A stretch of 64,000 nt of DNA, taken from the NCBI RefSeq assembly GCF_902833905.1, contig NZ_CADFGP010000045.1, positions 1-64,000 on the forward strand. Reading direction: 5' to 3'. Positions 54,893-63,749 of the stretch are shown here, in pieces. Every line of letters starts with the position of its first letter. Position 1 is the stretch's first letter. The translations under genes and the position numbers were made by a program. The notes under the pieces are model-generated. The model was not told the DNA's origin. It made no database searches and saw nothing but the letters and a program-made list of their open reading frames with translations. The DNA comes from Paraburkholderia tuberum STM678. GTDB lineage: Bacteria > Pseudomonadota > Gammaproteobacteria > Burkholderiales > Burkholderiaceae.

Positions 54893-55201
54893 CGACTTGT
54901 CTCCGTTTGAAGCAATAGAAAAACGGTACAAGCCCGCGGGACGCTGCATGCGAGTGGCATTGAATTCATCGCGCCGACGTGTCAATTTTCCACTGGCGGC
55001 GCATGATTGCGCAGATCGTCCTGGGCCACACAGCTTGCCAGGCGGAGGCGCGCTTCCTACAAGGCTTCTGCAACCTTGTGTAAAGCGGCTTGCCTCAACA
55101 CGCAACAAACTGCTAAAAACGTTCTCAATTCGCCCTCACGTAGCGTTGCCGTTCTTTTGTGTGCGACAGCTTCTACGGTAGGGCATCTAGCCAGACTAAC
55201 G

Positions 55202-55217
55202 TGTGACCTAAGTCACA
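55202..55217. promoter_or_regulatory. CRP-type palindrome in the pckG divergent region
   Basis: TGTGACCTAAGTCACA is a perfect match to the CRP/Vfr half-sites TGTGA-N6-TCACA. It lies 63 bases before the dehydrogenase ATG and about 310 before pckG. Control by a CRP-like protein would suit a gluconeogenic gene but the distance favours the dehydrogenase gene as the direct target. Confidence 0.5.
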
Positions 55218-55279
55218 TGGTGGGACAGTCAGCATAACATTCGGTTCGCACCAATGAGGTGCGCCGCAAATTACATACC

Positions 55280-56293
55280 ATGAAGATTGCCATCCTCGAC
55301 GATTACCAGGACGCCGTTCGCAAGCTCGACTGCTTTCAATTGCTGGCCGACCAGGAAGTCAAAGTATTCAACAATACCGTGCGCGGTCTCGGACAACTTG
55401 CGAGCCGTCTTGCGGAAGTCGACGCCCTCGTCCTGATTCGCGAACGTACCCGCGTCACGTCGCAACTACTCGACAAGCTGCCGCGTTTGCGCATGATCAG
55501 TCAGACTGGCAAAGTGTCGAGCCACATCGATCTAGGGGCCTGTACCGAGCGCGGCATTGCCGTGCTCGAGGGCAGCGGTTCGCCGGTCGCGCCGGCCGAA
55601 CTGACGTGGGCACTCATCATGGCCGCCCAACGGCGTATTCCGCAATACGTGGCAAACCTTAAACAGGGCGCCTGGCAGCAGTCGGGGCTGAAGACGTCGG
55701 CGCTGCCGCCGAACTTCGGTTTGGGGCAAGTGCTGCGCGGACAGACGCTAGGGATCTGGGGCTACGGCAAGATCGGCCGACTGCTCGCTGGCTACGGCAA
55801 GGCGTTCGGCATGAACGTGCTGATCTGGGGCCGCGAGCACTCGCGCGAAGCCGCTCGAGCCGATGGTTACAGCGTCGCGGCGAGTCGTGAGGAACTGTTC
55901 GGGACCAGCGATGTGCTGTCCCTGCATCTGCGTCTGCACGACGACACGCGTGGCATCGTCAAGCAGGACGATTTGATGCGCATGAAACCGACCGCGCTGC
56001 TCGTGAACACGAGCCGCGCCGAGCTGCTCGAAGAGAGTGCGCTGGTGAACGCGCTGTCGCACAACCGTCCGGGGATGGTCGCGATCGACGTCTACGAAAG
56101 CGAGCCGATCCTGCAAGGCTATAGCCTGCTGCGCATGGAGAACGTGATCTGCACGCCGCACATCGGCTACGTGGAGCGGGAGAGCTACGAACTGTATTTT
56201 TCGGCGGCGTTCAACAACATCCTCGCGTTCGATGCCGGCGATACCGCCAGTGTCGCAAATCCGGAGGCGTTGCAGGGCGGGCGCCGGCGGTGA
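55280..56293 (+). CDS. D-2-hydroxyacid dehydrogenase family protein
   Basis: A 337-residue NAD-dependent dehydrogenase. The Rossmann motif is GIWGYGKIGRLLAGYG (about 158-173); the catalytic trio is arginine in NTSRAELL, glutamate in YESEP and histidine in TPHIGYVE. It belongs to the 2-hydroxyacid dehydrogenase family (PGDH-like subgroup); the substrate is not evident. The start MKIAILDDYQD is the family N-terminus. Divergent from pckG. Confidence 0.88.
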   Translation: MKIAILDDYQDAVRKLDCFQLLADQEVKVFNNTVRGLGQLASRLAEVDALVLIRERTRVTSQLLDKLPRLRMISQTGKVSSHIDLGACTERGIAVLEGSGSPVAPAELTWALIMAAQRRIPQYVANLKQGAWQQSGLKTSALPPNFGLGQVLRGQTLGIWGYGKIGRLLAGYGKAFGMNVLIWGREHSREAARADGYSVAASREELFGTSDVLSLHLRLHDDTRGIVKQDDLMRMKPTALLVNTSRAELLEESALVNALSHNRPGMVAIDVYESEPILQGYSLLRMENVICTPHIGYVERESYELYFSAAFNNILAFDAGDTASVANPEALQGGRRR

Positions 56294-56346
56294 TTGGTGG
56301 GCGAGGCGGCCGGCGGATCAGATGTGTGCCCGCCCCGCCGCGTCGC

Positions 56347-57225
56347 TCATCGCGCTTCGTGCGCTCCCGCCTCCATCAATGCAGGGATACGTTCAAGGAA
56401 GACCTCACCGTCGGCACGGCCAAGGTTATAGGCGTGCACCATCTGCGACGGACTCGTGTAATCCCAACTCGAAATCGGCACCTTGCGCGACGGTTGCACG
56501 TAAAGCCGCTGCTGCACGCCGTGTGGCACGACGAACATCTGCGGCCGCGGATAAAGACGCGTGACCATCACGAGCACGTTGCCCGGCGCGTCGGCATCTA
56601 GCGCGCCGACCGGCACGTTGTCGACCATGCCGCCGTCCAGCACCGGCCGGCCGTTGCGCCGCAGAACCGGCGTGAACGGCGGTGTACTCGACGATTGCAG
56701 GATCAGGTCGGCCAACTCGTCGACGCTCGCGCAATCCTGCGCGCGCACGAATTCCGGATGAAAGCCAAGCGTCCGACCGAGCGTCGGATGCAGCGTCTTG
56801 CGCACGTATTTTTCGATGTTGTACGCGACCAGCCCTGCCGCGACCGCACTTCTCGCGCCGAGCCAGCGCGGCAGATGCGACACGCCGATGCGGATTTCCG
56901 GCGCCTGCGCGAGCCTGGAAAACTTGTCGCCATAGATATCGAGCAGCGCCTGACGGTAGATCCGGTAATGCGGGAACACCGACTCGCCGCGCAGCAGATT
57001 GCCCCAGTAGGCGTTGCGCGTGTTATGGCGCAGTGCGTCTTCGTAATAGCGCATAACCCAGTCGGCGTCGCCGCGCGTGTAAATCATGCACGCGGTTGCG
57101 GCGCCGGCCGAAATGCCGGTGATCACGCGCGGACGGATGTCGAGCTGCGGCTGCACGACGTCCCAGAAACCCGCCTGCCACCAGCAGCGGTTGCCGCCGC
57201 CCGCGAATACGACCTGATCGAACAT
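56347..57225 (-). CDS. Patatin-like phospholipase
   Basis: A 292-residue hydrolase with a Ser-Asp dyad: oxyanion loop GGGNRCWWQAG at residues 9-19, nucleophile elbow GISAGA (about 41-46) and the catalytic aspartate in DGGMVDNVP. No signal peptide. Lipid substrate unknown. The start at 57225 gives MFDQVVFAGGG, with the oxyanion loop at the usual distance. A thioesterase gene lies 75 bases upstream on the same strand. Confidence 0.87.
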   Translation of the reverse strand: MFDQVVFAGGGNRCWWQAGFWDVVQPQLDIRPRVITGISAGAATACMIYTRGDADWVMRYYEDALRHNTRNAYWGNLLRGESVFPHYRIYRQALLDIYGDKFSRLAQAPEIRIGVSHLPRWLGARSAVAAGLVAYNIEKYVRKTLHPTLGRTLGFHPEFVRAQDCASVDELADLILQSSSTPPFTPVLRRNGRPVLDGGMVDNVPVGALDADAPGNVLVMVTRLYPRPQMFVVPHGVQQRLYVQPSRKVPISSWDYTSPSQMVHAYNLGRADGEVFLERIPALMEAGAHEAR

Positions 57226-57300
57226 GCTGCTTTTCCTTGCTTTCCTTTGCTCTTGCTGCGCGCAGATTGTGTTGGCGGCCCCCTCGGGTCCGACGCGCAT

Positions 57301-57705
57301 TCACTCGAGCAGCGCGTAAGTCGTAGTGGCTTGAACCGCCATGTTGCCGCCTTCGTCGAACAGTTCGACTTCGCCAAACACGAGATTGCGGCCCATGCGC
57401 AGCACGCGCGCCTTGATCAGCACATCGCCCTTGCGGACCGCGCGCATGAAGTTGATGTTCAGCGACACCGTGCTCATCGGCTTGAAGCCGCCGAGCGCGG
57501 CGGTGATGGCGACGACCATCGCCGTATCCGCGGCCGCCATGAATACCTGGCCGCTGATCATGCCGCCCGAGTGTCGCCACTCGCCAGAGAACGGCAGACG
57601 CAGCGTGGCACTTTCCTCGTCGACCTTGATCGGCGTCAACGTGAGCGCCCGGACCCATGGGGCGAGAACTCGGTCGAGCAGCTCGGTAATCTCTTTGTCA
57701 TCCAT
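57301..57705 (-). CDS. PaaI family thioesterase
   Basis: A 134-residue hotdog-fold protein: SGGMISGQVFMAAADTAMVVA holds the catalytic region, and MSTVSLNINFMRAVRKGDVLI is the central helix-strand unit. It should hydrolyse acyl-CoA thioesters. The ATG at 57705 is preferred; an upstream frame adds 49 residues without similarity. Probably co-transcribed with the patatin-like gene. Confidence 0.87.
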   Translation of the reverse strand: MDDKEITELLDRVLAPWVRALTLTPIKVDEESATLRLPFSGEWRHSGGMISGQVFMAAADTAMVVAITAALGGFKPMSTVSLNINFMRAVRKGDVLIKARVLRMGRNLVFGEVELFDEGGNMAVQATTTYALLE

Positions 57706-57864
57706 GGGAATCCCCGGGCGAAAGTCGCGATGCTGCGTGCGGGAGGTGTCCGCGACATGATACCGGCAGCGTTGGACGCGTCGATATTTTCGGGATGGCG
57801 GCTTTGTCGAGGGAACGCTCAAGTTCGGGCGATGCGATCTTTTTAATAACACTGCGAAAAGGGC

Positions 57865-57893
57865 TTGGCAATCTCAAAAAGATCCTGCATAAT
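57865..57893 (+). promoter_or_regulatory. Promoter of tRNA-Lys
   Basis: TTGGCA (57865-57870), 17 bases, CATAAT (57888-57893), 13 bases before the tRNA 5' end. Confidence 0.8.
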
Positions 57894-57906
57894 TTCGCTT
57901 CTGTTG

Positions 57907-57982
57907 GGGGCGTTAGCTCAGTTGGTAGAGCAGCGGACTCTTAATCCGTAGGTCGAGTGTTCGAGTCACTCACGCCCCACCA
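57907..57982 (+). tRNA. tRNA-Lys (anticodon CTT), island attachment site
   Basis: A 76-base cloverleaf: GGGGCGT pairs with ACGCCCC in the acceptor stem, the anticodon arm is GCGGA-CTCTTAA-TCCGT with anticodon CTT, and CCA is encoded. An integrase gene begins 163 bases later in the same direction, so the tRNA 3' end is the likely attachment site. No second copy of the tRNA 3' end was seen up to 64000, so the far end of the island should lie beyond the window. Confidence 0.96.
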
Positions 57983-58145
57983 CCGAATTCTGTAGTTGAA
58001 AATCAAGCACTTGCGAGCGATCGCGGTGCTTTTTTTTCGTCTGTAGCCCGTGCGGGCTAGCATCGAAAACTGGCCTTTGCCGGAAAACTGCCGGAACGGA
58101 AGAATCCAGACCAAGCGATCTCAATCTTTCGCATGGAGTCTGGAA

Positions 58146-59216
58146 ATGGCCCATATCAGTCAACGTGGTGCTTACTGGCGCGCTAAAGTCCGCCGGCGGG
58201 GTTACAAGCCCGTCTATCGATCGTTCGACACCAAACACAGCAAGCGCAGCAATGGGCTCGCAGGATGGAGTCGGAGATGGATAGCGGGGCATATGTCGAT
58301 CGCACGGAAGCCGAGCGGACCACGCTCCTCGAGGCGCTGGAGCGGTATCGTCCCAGAAAAGCACCACCCCTATCAGGAAAACCGGCGCATCCAACGCTGG
58401 ATCAGCAACCCTCTGTCGCATCGAACTCCAGCCAACTTGCGCGGCGCGGATTTCGCAAAGTATCGAGACGAACGCCGGGCGGCCGGGCGCACAGAGAACA
58501 CCATCCGACTCGAACTCCAGGTCATCAGCCACCTCTTCGAGATCGCCCGCAAGGAATGGGGCATGGAAGCGCTGATGAACCCCCTGAAGAACATTCGCAA
58601 GCCGTCCGGCAGCGAGGCAAGAGATCGACGCCTCCGCCCTGGCGAATTTGAACTGCTGCACGCACTCCTATCGACCAGTGGCAATCCGCACGCAGCGCTC
58701 GCCTTCGAACTCGCGATTGAAACCAGCCTGCGACAAGGCGCGCTCTGTAGCGTGCAATGGGAATGGCTCGATCTCGGGAATCGCCTCCTCCATTTCCCTC
58801 CCGGCGCCCGTGGCGCAGAGAATAAGGGGGTGCCGGCCGTTCTTCCACTGTCCCGCCGGGCCATCGCTGTATTTCGCAACCTTGCGGCGATTGCGGAAGA
58901 CCCAGAGGCGCGCGCCAACCGTTCGCGACTAGGTCCTTCCGATGTAGCCGCAGAGAAGCTGACGGGACGAGTATTCGCGACGAGCGTCAACGCGGTGATC
59001 TGCATCTGGAAACGAACACTCAAGAAGGCCAGCTTAGACGACCCCGAAGTGAGCACCCTTCGATGGCATGACCTACGCCACGAGGCAGCAAGCCGCTTCT
59101 TCGAGAAAGGTCTGCATCCGATGGAGGTCGCAAGCCTTACCGGCCACAAATCTATGCAAATGCTAAAAAGATACACACATCTGCGCCCAGAAAGCCTGTT
59201 GCACAAACAGGGATAA
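58146..59216 (+). CDS. Tyrosine-type site-specific integrase, probably frameshifted
   Basis: A 356-codon frame with a recombinase C-terminal domain: R in SLRQGALCSVQW, HxxR in WHDLRHEAAS, H in TGHKSM and the tyrosine in KRYTHLRPE. The stretch from about 58238 to 58349 reads as non-family sequence in this frame (GLAGWSRRWIAGHMS), while the +2 frame gives the family-like MESEMDSGAYVDRTEAER. Two opposite shifts, near 58237 and 58349, therefore replace about 37 residues of the core-binding domain. The enzyme is probably impaired unless these are sequence errors. It adjoins tRNA-Lys. Confidence 0.82.
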   Translation: MAHISQRGAYWRAKVRRRGYKPVYRSFDTKHSKRSNGLAGWSRRWIAGHMSIARKPSGPRSSRRWSGIVPEKHHPYQENRRIQRWISNPLSHRTPANLRGADFAKYRDERRAAGRTENTIRLELQVISHLFEIARKEWGMEALMNPLKNIRKPSGSEARDRRLRPGEFELLHALLSTSGNPHAALAFELAIETSLRQGALCSVQWEWLDLGNRLLHFPPGARGAENKGVPAVLPLSRRAIAVFRNLAAIAEDPEARANRSRLGPSDVAAEKLTGRVFATSVNAVICIWKRTLKKASLDDPEVSTLRWHDLRHEAASRFFEKGLHPMEVASLTGHKSMQMLKRYTHLRPESLLHKQG

Positions 59217-59237
59217 CGCGCCTCTACGGCCTCAGAT

Positions 59238-59278
59238 GTTGAGCACCGAACGGAAGCAATTTCCACACAATGCTCAAC
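59238..59278. repeat. Inverted repeat after the integrase gene
   Basis: GTTGAGCA (59238-59245) and TGCTCAAC (59271-59278) match perfectly across 25 bases. A second hairpin, GCCCGCC / GGCGGGC (59324-59343), lies 45 bases on. Both sit between the convergent integrase and small-protein genes. Neither has a T-run, so terminator function is doubtful. Confidence 0.5.
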
Positions 59279-59374
59279 CGGTCGGCGAGACGACCATCCA
59301 GCGTACCGCTAACGCAACGTCACGCCCGCCTCGCACGGCGGGCATGCCGCATGACGTCGCTCCACGCAACCTCC

Positions 59375-59611
59375 TCACGAATTCGGCTGGGCATACACCA
59401 ACAACTGCCACTCGATCTTACCCAGCCCCGGAGCATGCTGATGATGGTTTTGGGGAGGCAGCGTGTGCCCCTTCGCAATCGCGATTTCATCCCCGCACAC
59501 TGCACACCGATAAATGCCAGCGTTCGTCGCCTCGCTCCCCGGCGGATGCTTCGTGTCATACGCCGAGCTGTCGCCCGTTCGGAGGTACTGACCGTACTTG
59601 TACTGCGCCAT
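59375..59611 (-). CDS. Small CxxC protein (resembles 'protein L' of Burkholderia)
   Basis: A 78-residue protein: MAQYKYGQYLRTGDSSAYD, then GIYRCAVCGDEIAIAKGHTL, then PPQNHHQHAPG. One CxxC and several histidines suggest a small zinc-binding fold. Proteins of this pattern are common in Burkholderia and are often annotated only as protein L; function unknown. The ATG has an AAGGAGAA ribosome site. It lies on the minus strand, convergent with the integrase gene and divergent from the ATPase gene. Confidence 0.75.
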   Translation of the reverse strand: MAQYKYGQYLRTGDSSAYDTKHPPGSEATNAGIYRCAVCGDEIAIAKGHTLPPQNHHQHAPGLGKIEWQLLVYAQPNS

Positions 59612-59855
59612 CTTTCTTCTCCTTGTTTTCAAAAATTGAAGAGCATCAACGGCCACAACTCTGCACTGGCAATGCCCTCGTGCTTCCCCGCGCTCATCCA
59701 AGCGAACACACGCATCAGGCGCGCCAACAAAGTATGCAACAAACAGAACACTCCATGCAACTTATGTGGACTTTCCCGCAACGAATACCATATAATTCGA
59801 CTCAAATATAGCGCCTCCTACCCCTTGGTGGCGAGCATGTGTCTTTGGAGTAGGT

Positions 59856-61043
59856 ATGGAACACTTCCCGATAATTCAGGCCCTATGCCGCGCAGCCTTG
59901 GCTGGCGCCTCACCGGCCCTACGCAAGCAGGTCGAGCGCCTCAGAGACGCGTTGAACGAGGAAGGGCAAACAAAGCAAGCCGCGTCTCTGACCGGCCTTA
60001 TCGTCGCAAGTGAACGCAATGTTGAGGTCGCCCCCAGCAAGCTCACCGCGTCGCGAGGGTTCGTGGGTGGCGAAGTACTGACGCCTAACACTCTCCCCCC
60101 TGTTGACCGTGAAACGTCTGCGCCCCTTGCCGAAATCATCTTCCCATCCAGCATTCAAGCCGAACCACCTCTATTCAATGCCGCGGTGACACACGCGGTT
60201 GGATCTGTAATCGAAGAGCTAGCAAATGCCGATGCGTTTCACGGTATGGGGGTTCAACCGGCAAGAACATGCTTGATCTTCGGGCCGCCAGGAACTGGCA
60301 AGACCCGCCTCGCCCTGTGGATGGCACGCGAACTCAATTTGCCCGTTGTTCTCGTAAAGCTCGATGGGCTGATCTCGTCGTTCCTAGGAACTACGGCACG
60401 GAATATTGCAAATCTGTTCGCATTTGCAAATAGATACCAATGCCTTCTGTTGCTAGATGAATTTGATGCAATCGCAAAAGTTAGAGATGACCCCCAAGAG
60501 GTTGGAGAAATCAAACGTGTCGTCAACGCGTTGCTTCAGAATCTTGATCTCCGAAAGGAGAATGGATTTACGATTGGCATAACAAATCATGCGCGCCTAT
60601 TGGATTCAGCAGTGTGGCGCCGCTTTGAGGTCCAGCTTGAGATACCCAAGCCAGAGTTTGATATTAGGATAGAGATTGCCCGAGCTTTCATGGCACCCCT
60701 TACCCCGCCCAGCAGCCATTTACGCCTCATCGCATGGTTTACGCAGGGTGCAAGTGGTGCCGAAATCGAAATGCTCGTGCGCACATATAAGAAGGCAAGC
60801 GTTGTCAACAAAGATTCGGCTCAGGGACTTCTCGACACTCTTCAGCAGTTCGCTACTCGCAATGCGGCACGCGTGGAAGAATCTAGGCGTGCGCTCTTAT
60901 TTTCGGAACCTGGGACTCTTTTTAGAGCGATGAAAAGCGATCCAGACTTGAATTTCTCTCTTGCCGATATTGGCGAGGTGGCAGGTAGAGACAAATCGAC
61001 TGTAAGTCGTCAAATTGGAAAACCGGCACGCAGCATCAACTGA
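59856..61043 (+). CDS. ietA: AAA+ ATPase of an IetAS-type module
   Basis: A 395-residue AAA+ protein: Walker A GPPGTGKT (143-150), Walker B LLLLDEFD (197-204), sensor-1 asparagine in GITNH (N244), an arginine pair in AVWRRFE (255-256) and a sensor-2-like GASGAEIE (about 298-305). The last 30 residues read FSLADIGEVAGRDKSTVSRQIGK, a helix-turn-helix. It lies 12 bases before a subtilisin-like protease gene. This ATPase plus S8 protease pair matches IetA/IetS, known as a toxin-antitoxin-like stability module on an Agrobacterium Ti plasmid and as an anti-phage system; there the ATPase restrains the toxic protease. Ribosome site GGAG at 59847-59850. Confidence 0.82.
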   Translation: MEHFPIIQALCRAALAGASPALRKQVERLRDALNEEGQTKQAASLTGLIVASERNVEVAPSKLTASRGFVGGEVLTPNTLPPVDRETSAPLAEIIFPSSIQAEPPLFNAAVTHAVGSVIEELANADAFHGMGVQPARTCLIFGPPGTGKTRLALWMARELNLPVVLVKLDGLISSFLGTTARNIANLFAFANRYQCLLLLDEFDAIAKVRDDPQEVGEIKRVVNALLQNLDLRKENGFTIGITNHARLLDSAVWRRFEVQLEIPKPEFDIRIEIARAFMAPLTPPSSHLRLIAWFTQGASGAEIEMLVRTYKKASVVNKDSAQGLLDTLQQFATRNAARVEESRRALLFSEPGTLFRAMKSDPDLNFSLADIGEVAGRDKSTVSRQIGKPARSIN

Positions 61044-61055
61044 GAGGAAGAGTAA

Positions 61056-63551
61056 ATGGTTAGCCCGATCCAAATTGTTCTGAATCCAGACAACTTCCAC
61101 GAAGCCCGAGAAACGGGAGGTGGAGGCCCGGGGAAAGATTTTTTTGCGGATCGGGATCAGCAGTTTGCCGAACACAAACACAATCTCTCCAATCAACTAC
61201 AAGCAATTGCTCAGTATCTTGAGTCTCAACCCGAGACAGATATCGGCTTCATCAAGGTAATTCTTCGCCGCGAAGCATGGGCAAAGAGCCATCGACCGGT
61301 GAAGGCTCTATTCAAAGCTCCACGAACCCCTGTTGTGGGTGGAGGAGACCTTGGCGTCATGATCGTCCAAGTCAATCCGGACGCGTTGCGCGATATTGCG
61401 GCTCAGATACTTCGCGCGGAACCCGATACAACATGGCGCTTTGTAGAAGCGCTCGAGCGAGAGTTGCCGCACCCATCTGGACGTCGCAGCGAAGCAGGTG
61501 CCATAGACCGCATCGAACTCTATAGCGCTGAAGATCGGCGGGACTTTTCCGTCGAAGAAGCCGTTGCGTGGCTGTCCAACCCATTGACGGGTAGTTCATA
61601 TCTACTTGAGCTCTTTGAAGTTCCTCCACAACGGTCGCTCTGGGACACTTATGACGAGAGCCATCGTCGTATGTATCGATCTTTCGTCGAAGGTCTGGCG
61701 CGAGTTGGGCGGGGCCTGTCTGTTCAGCTACTCACATCGAGAGAGCAACGCCAAAAGCTCCTATCAGTACGTCTCAGTCAATCAAACGTCGCTCCGACGC
61801 TGCGACTATCAACCGTCGCGACCGAACGCCGACACGAAAAGGCGATTTTCGATCCCAGTGTCGAACGCCACATGTCACTACTCGCGTTTCTCGACAAGCA
61901 TCCGCTGGTGCGACACGTGAGTTTGCCCGGCATCGTAGTCCAGTCGGAAACGACGCGCCAACGCTCCAAACCAGACCGCGCCACCATTCCTCAGCGTGAT
62001 TCCACGCGAACGTACCCGAAGCTAGGAATCATCGACGGCGGCCTCGGTGAAGCACTCTCCGACTGGGTGACCGCAAAGTGGGATCTGATAGCCGACGGGG
62101 ACGCCAATCAGGAACATGGCACGTTTATCGGTGGCCTCGCCGTTGCTGGCGCTAGCCTTAACGGCACGGCATGTTGCCCCGAACTCGACGGCACAGAGCT
62201 CATGGATGTCTCCGTCTTTCCCGACGTTAGCCAACAGGGTGTCTTCAGCAGCTATTACCCGGACGGCGTACCGCAGTTCTTTGACGAAGTTGAATCGGCC
62301 GTCGCCGATATGCGAGCGCGTCATGGTGTTCGCATATTCAATATGAGCTTGAATGTAGTACAACCGGCACGTCCCGATCGATACAGCCCATACGCTAGCC
62401 GCCTTGACCAAATAGCCGACACACATGATGCTCTCTTCTTTGTGTCTGCCGGGAACCTCGGTCCCCGGGAAATGCGGAATGAATGGTCGGCCGATCCTCT
62501 AACGGCATTATCCGATCTGGCTGCTGCGCGTAATGATGGATTGTTCATGCCCGCCGAAAGCGTACGAAACGTTTCAGTCGGGGCAGTTAATCCCGACGGA
62601 CACGACACCGCGATTACACATGCACCGAGCCGCTACAGTCGAAGAGGTCCCGGACTTCGCGCCGGTGGCAAACCGGACCTCGCACATATCGGTGGCTGGG
62701 GAAGCGCCCACCCCACTCTCGGTCATGGCCTGTTTTCAGTTCACCCGGATGGCACCCTTGCAGATGGTTGCGGCACAAGCTACGCCACTCCGCTCGTCGC
62801 AAAAACTGCTGCAGTATTGGATCACCTGATCGAAGGCGAAGTTTCTCGGGAAACACTTATCGGTCTCTTGGTCCATCATGCCAAGACTCCTGCCGCCCTC
62901 GAAGAGAGAGCGCTGACACGCATCGCCCGACACCTAGTGGGCTTTGGCATACCTCCGTCGGCTCAAGAAATTCTTGTGAAAGACGATCACGAGATCACAT
63001 TAGTGATTGCGTCTCGTATCCGCCGCAACCAACAAGTGGTGTTCCGTTTCCCTTGGCCTCCGTCGTTGGTTGGCGAAGGTGGTCGCTGCCGTGGTAAAGC
63101 CAAATTGACTCTGGTCTCGTCCCCGCCGATTGATTCGGTATTCGGTGCCGAGTATGTCCGAGTCAACGTCGATGCGGCTCTTCAACAAGAGCAAGCTAAC
63201 GGCCGCTGGAAAGGTCGCCTTGATCCTATCTATTTGCCCGGTGGAGCAGACTCGCCGACCGTCGAGGCGGAGCTGGTAGAGCACGGCATGAAATGGAGTC
63301 CCGTAAAGATGTACGAAAAAACCATGCCGCGAGGTGTGGGGCCTTCATCCAATTGGCGTCTCGCCATTGAATATCTTACGAGGTCCGCAGAGGAGGTACC
63401 CGACAACGGTGTTCCCTTTACTGCAATATTGACTATTTCGGACCCGGAACGTCGGCACCCTGTTTTCAACGAGATGCGCCAAACACTGACCGCACAGGGC
63501 ATCCAAATTTCCGACATTCGAACAGCCGCACGAATCACGCCGCGTGTTTGA
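61056..63551 (+). CDS. ietS: S8 subtilisin-like serine protease of an IetAS-type module
   Basis: An 831-residue protein whose central S8 domain has a full triad: D327 (YPKLGIIDGG), H354 (NQEHGTFIGG) and S575 (GCGTSYATP), plus the oxyanion asparagine N467 (VSAGNLGP). No signal peptide is present, so it acts in the cytosol, unlike most subtilases. The 320 residues before the domain and 230 after it match no domain I recognise and may mediate control by the ATPase or target choice. The protease is expected to be the toxic effector of the pair. A GAGGAAGAG ribosome site precedes the ATG. Confidence 0.83.
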   Translation: MVSPIQIVLNPDNFHEARETGGGGPGKDFFADRDQQFAEHKHNLSNQLQAIAQYLESQPETDIGFIKVILRREAWAKSHRPVKALFKAPRTPVVGGGDLGVMIVQVNPDALRDIAAQILRAEPDTTWRFVEALERELPHPSGRRSEAGAIDRIELYSAEDRRDFSVEEAVAWLSNPLTGSSYLLELFEVPPQRSLWDTYDESHRRMYRSFVEGLARVGRGLSVQLLTSREQRQKLLSVRLSQSNVAPTLRLSTVATERRHEKAIFDPSVERHMSLLAFLDKHPLVRHVSLPGIVVQSETTRQRSKPDRATIPQRDSTRTYPKLGIIDGGLGEALSDWVTAKWDLIADGDANQEHGTFIGGLAVAGASLNGTACCPELDGTELMDVSVFPDVSQQGVFSSYYPDGVPQFFDEVESAVADMRARHGVRIFNMSLNVVQPARPDRYSPYASRLDQIADTHDALFFVSAGNLGPREMRNEWSADPLTALSDLAAARNDGLFMPAESVRNVSVGAVNPDGHDTAITHAPSRYSRRGPGLRAGGKPDLAHIGGWGSAHPTLGHGLFSVHPDGTLADGCGTSYATPLVAKTAAVLDHLIEGEVSRETLIGLLVHHAKTPAALEERALTRIARHLVGFGIPPSAQEILVKDDHEITLVIASRIRRNQQVVFRFPWPPSLVGEGGRCRGKAKLTLVSSPPIDSVFGAEYVRVNVDAALQQEQANGRWKGRLDPIYLPGGADSPTVEAELVEHGMKWSPVKMYEKTMPRGVGPSSNWRLAIEYLTRSAEEVPDNGVPFTAILTISDPERRHPVFNEMRQTLTAQGIQISDIRTAARITPRV

Positions 63552-63677
63552 CGTTCGGTCATCCAATTGACACACGTGACAATTGCCGGCGAACGCCTAT
63601 CCTGCCTTAGAACGAATGGCACTTACTTAAGCCTACATGGAGGAGAAGACGCGGGTAAGTGCTTGAAGAGAAAGGGA

Positions 63678-63749
63678 GGGGGCTGATCCAGGGATTGATA
63701 CGATGGTTGTTACCAGGCAAACACCGTCTCATTCCAAAGATCAGCCCCC
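63678..63749 (+). promoter_or_regulatory. Inverted repeat that can bury the transposase start codon
   Basis: GGGGGCTGATC (63678-63688) and GATCAGCCCCC (63739-63749) match perfectly, the right arm ending one base before the ATG. In RNA read in from outside the element this 11-bp stem would hide the start region. IS10 and IS50 use the same trick against readthrough transcripts. Confidence 0.6.
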
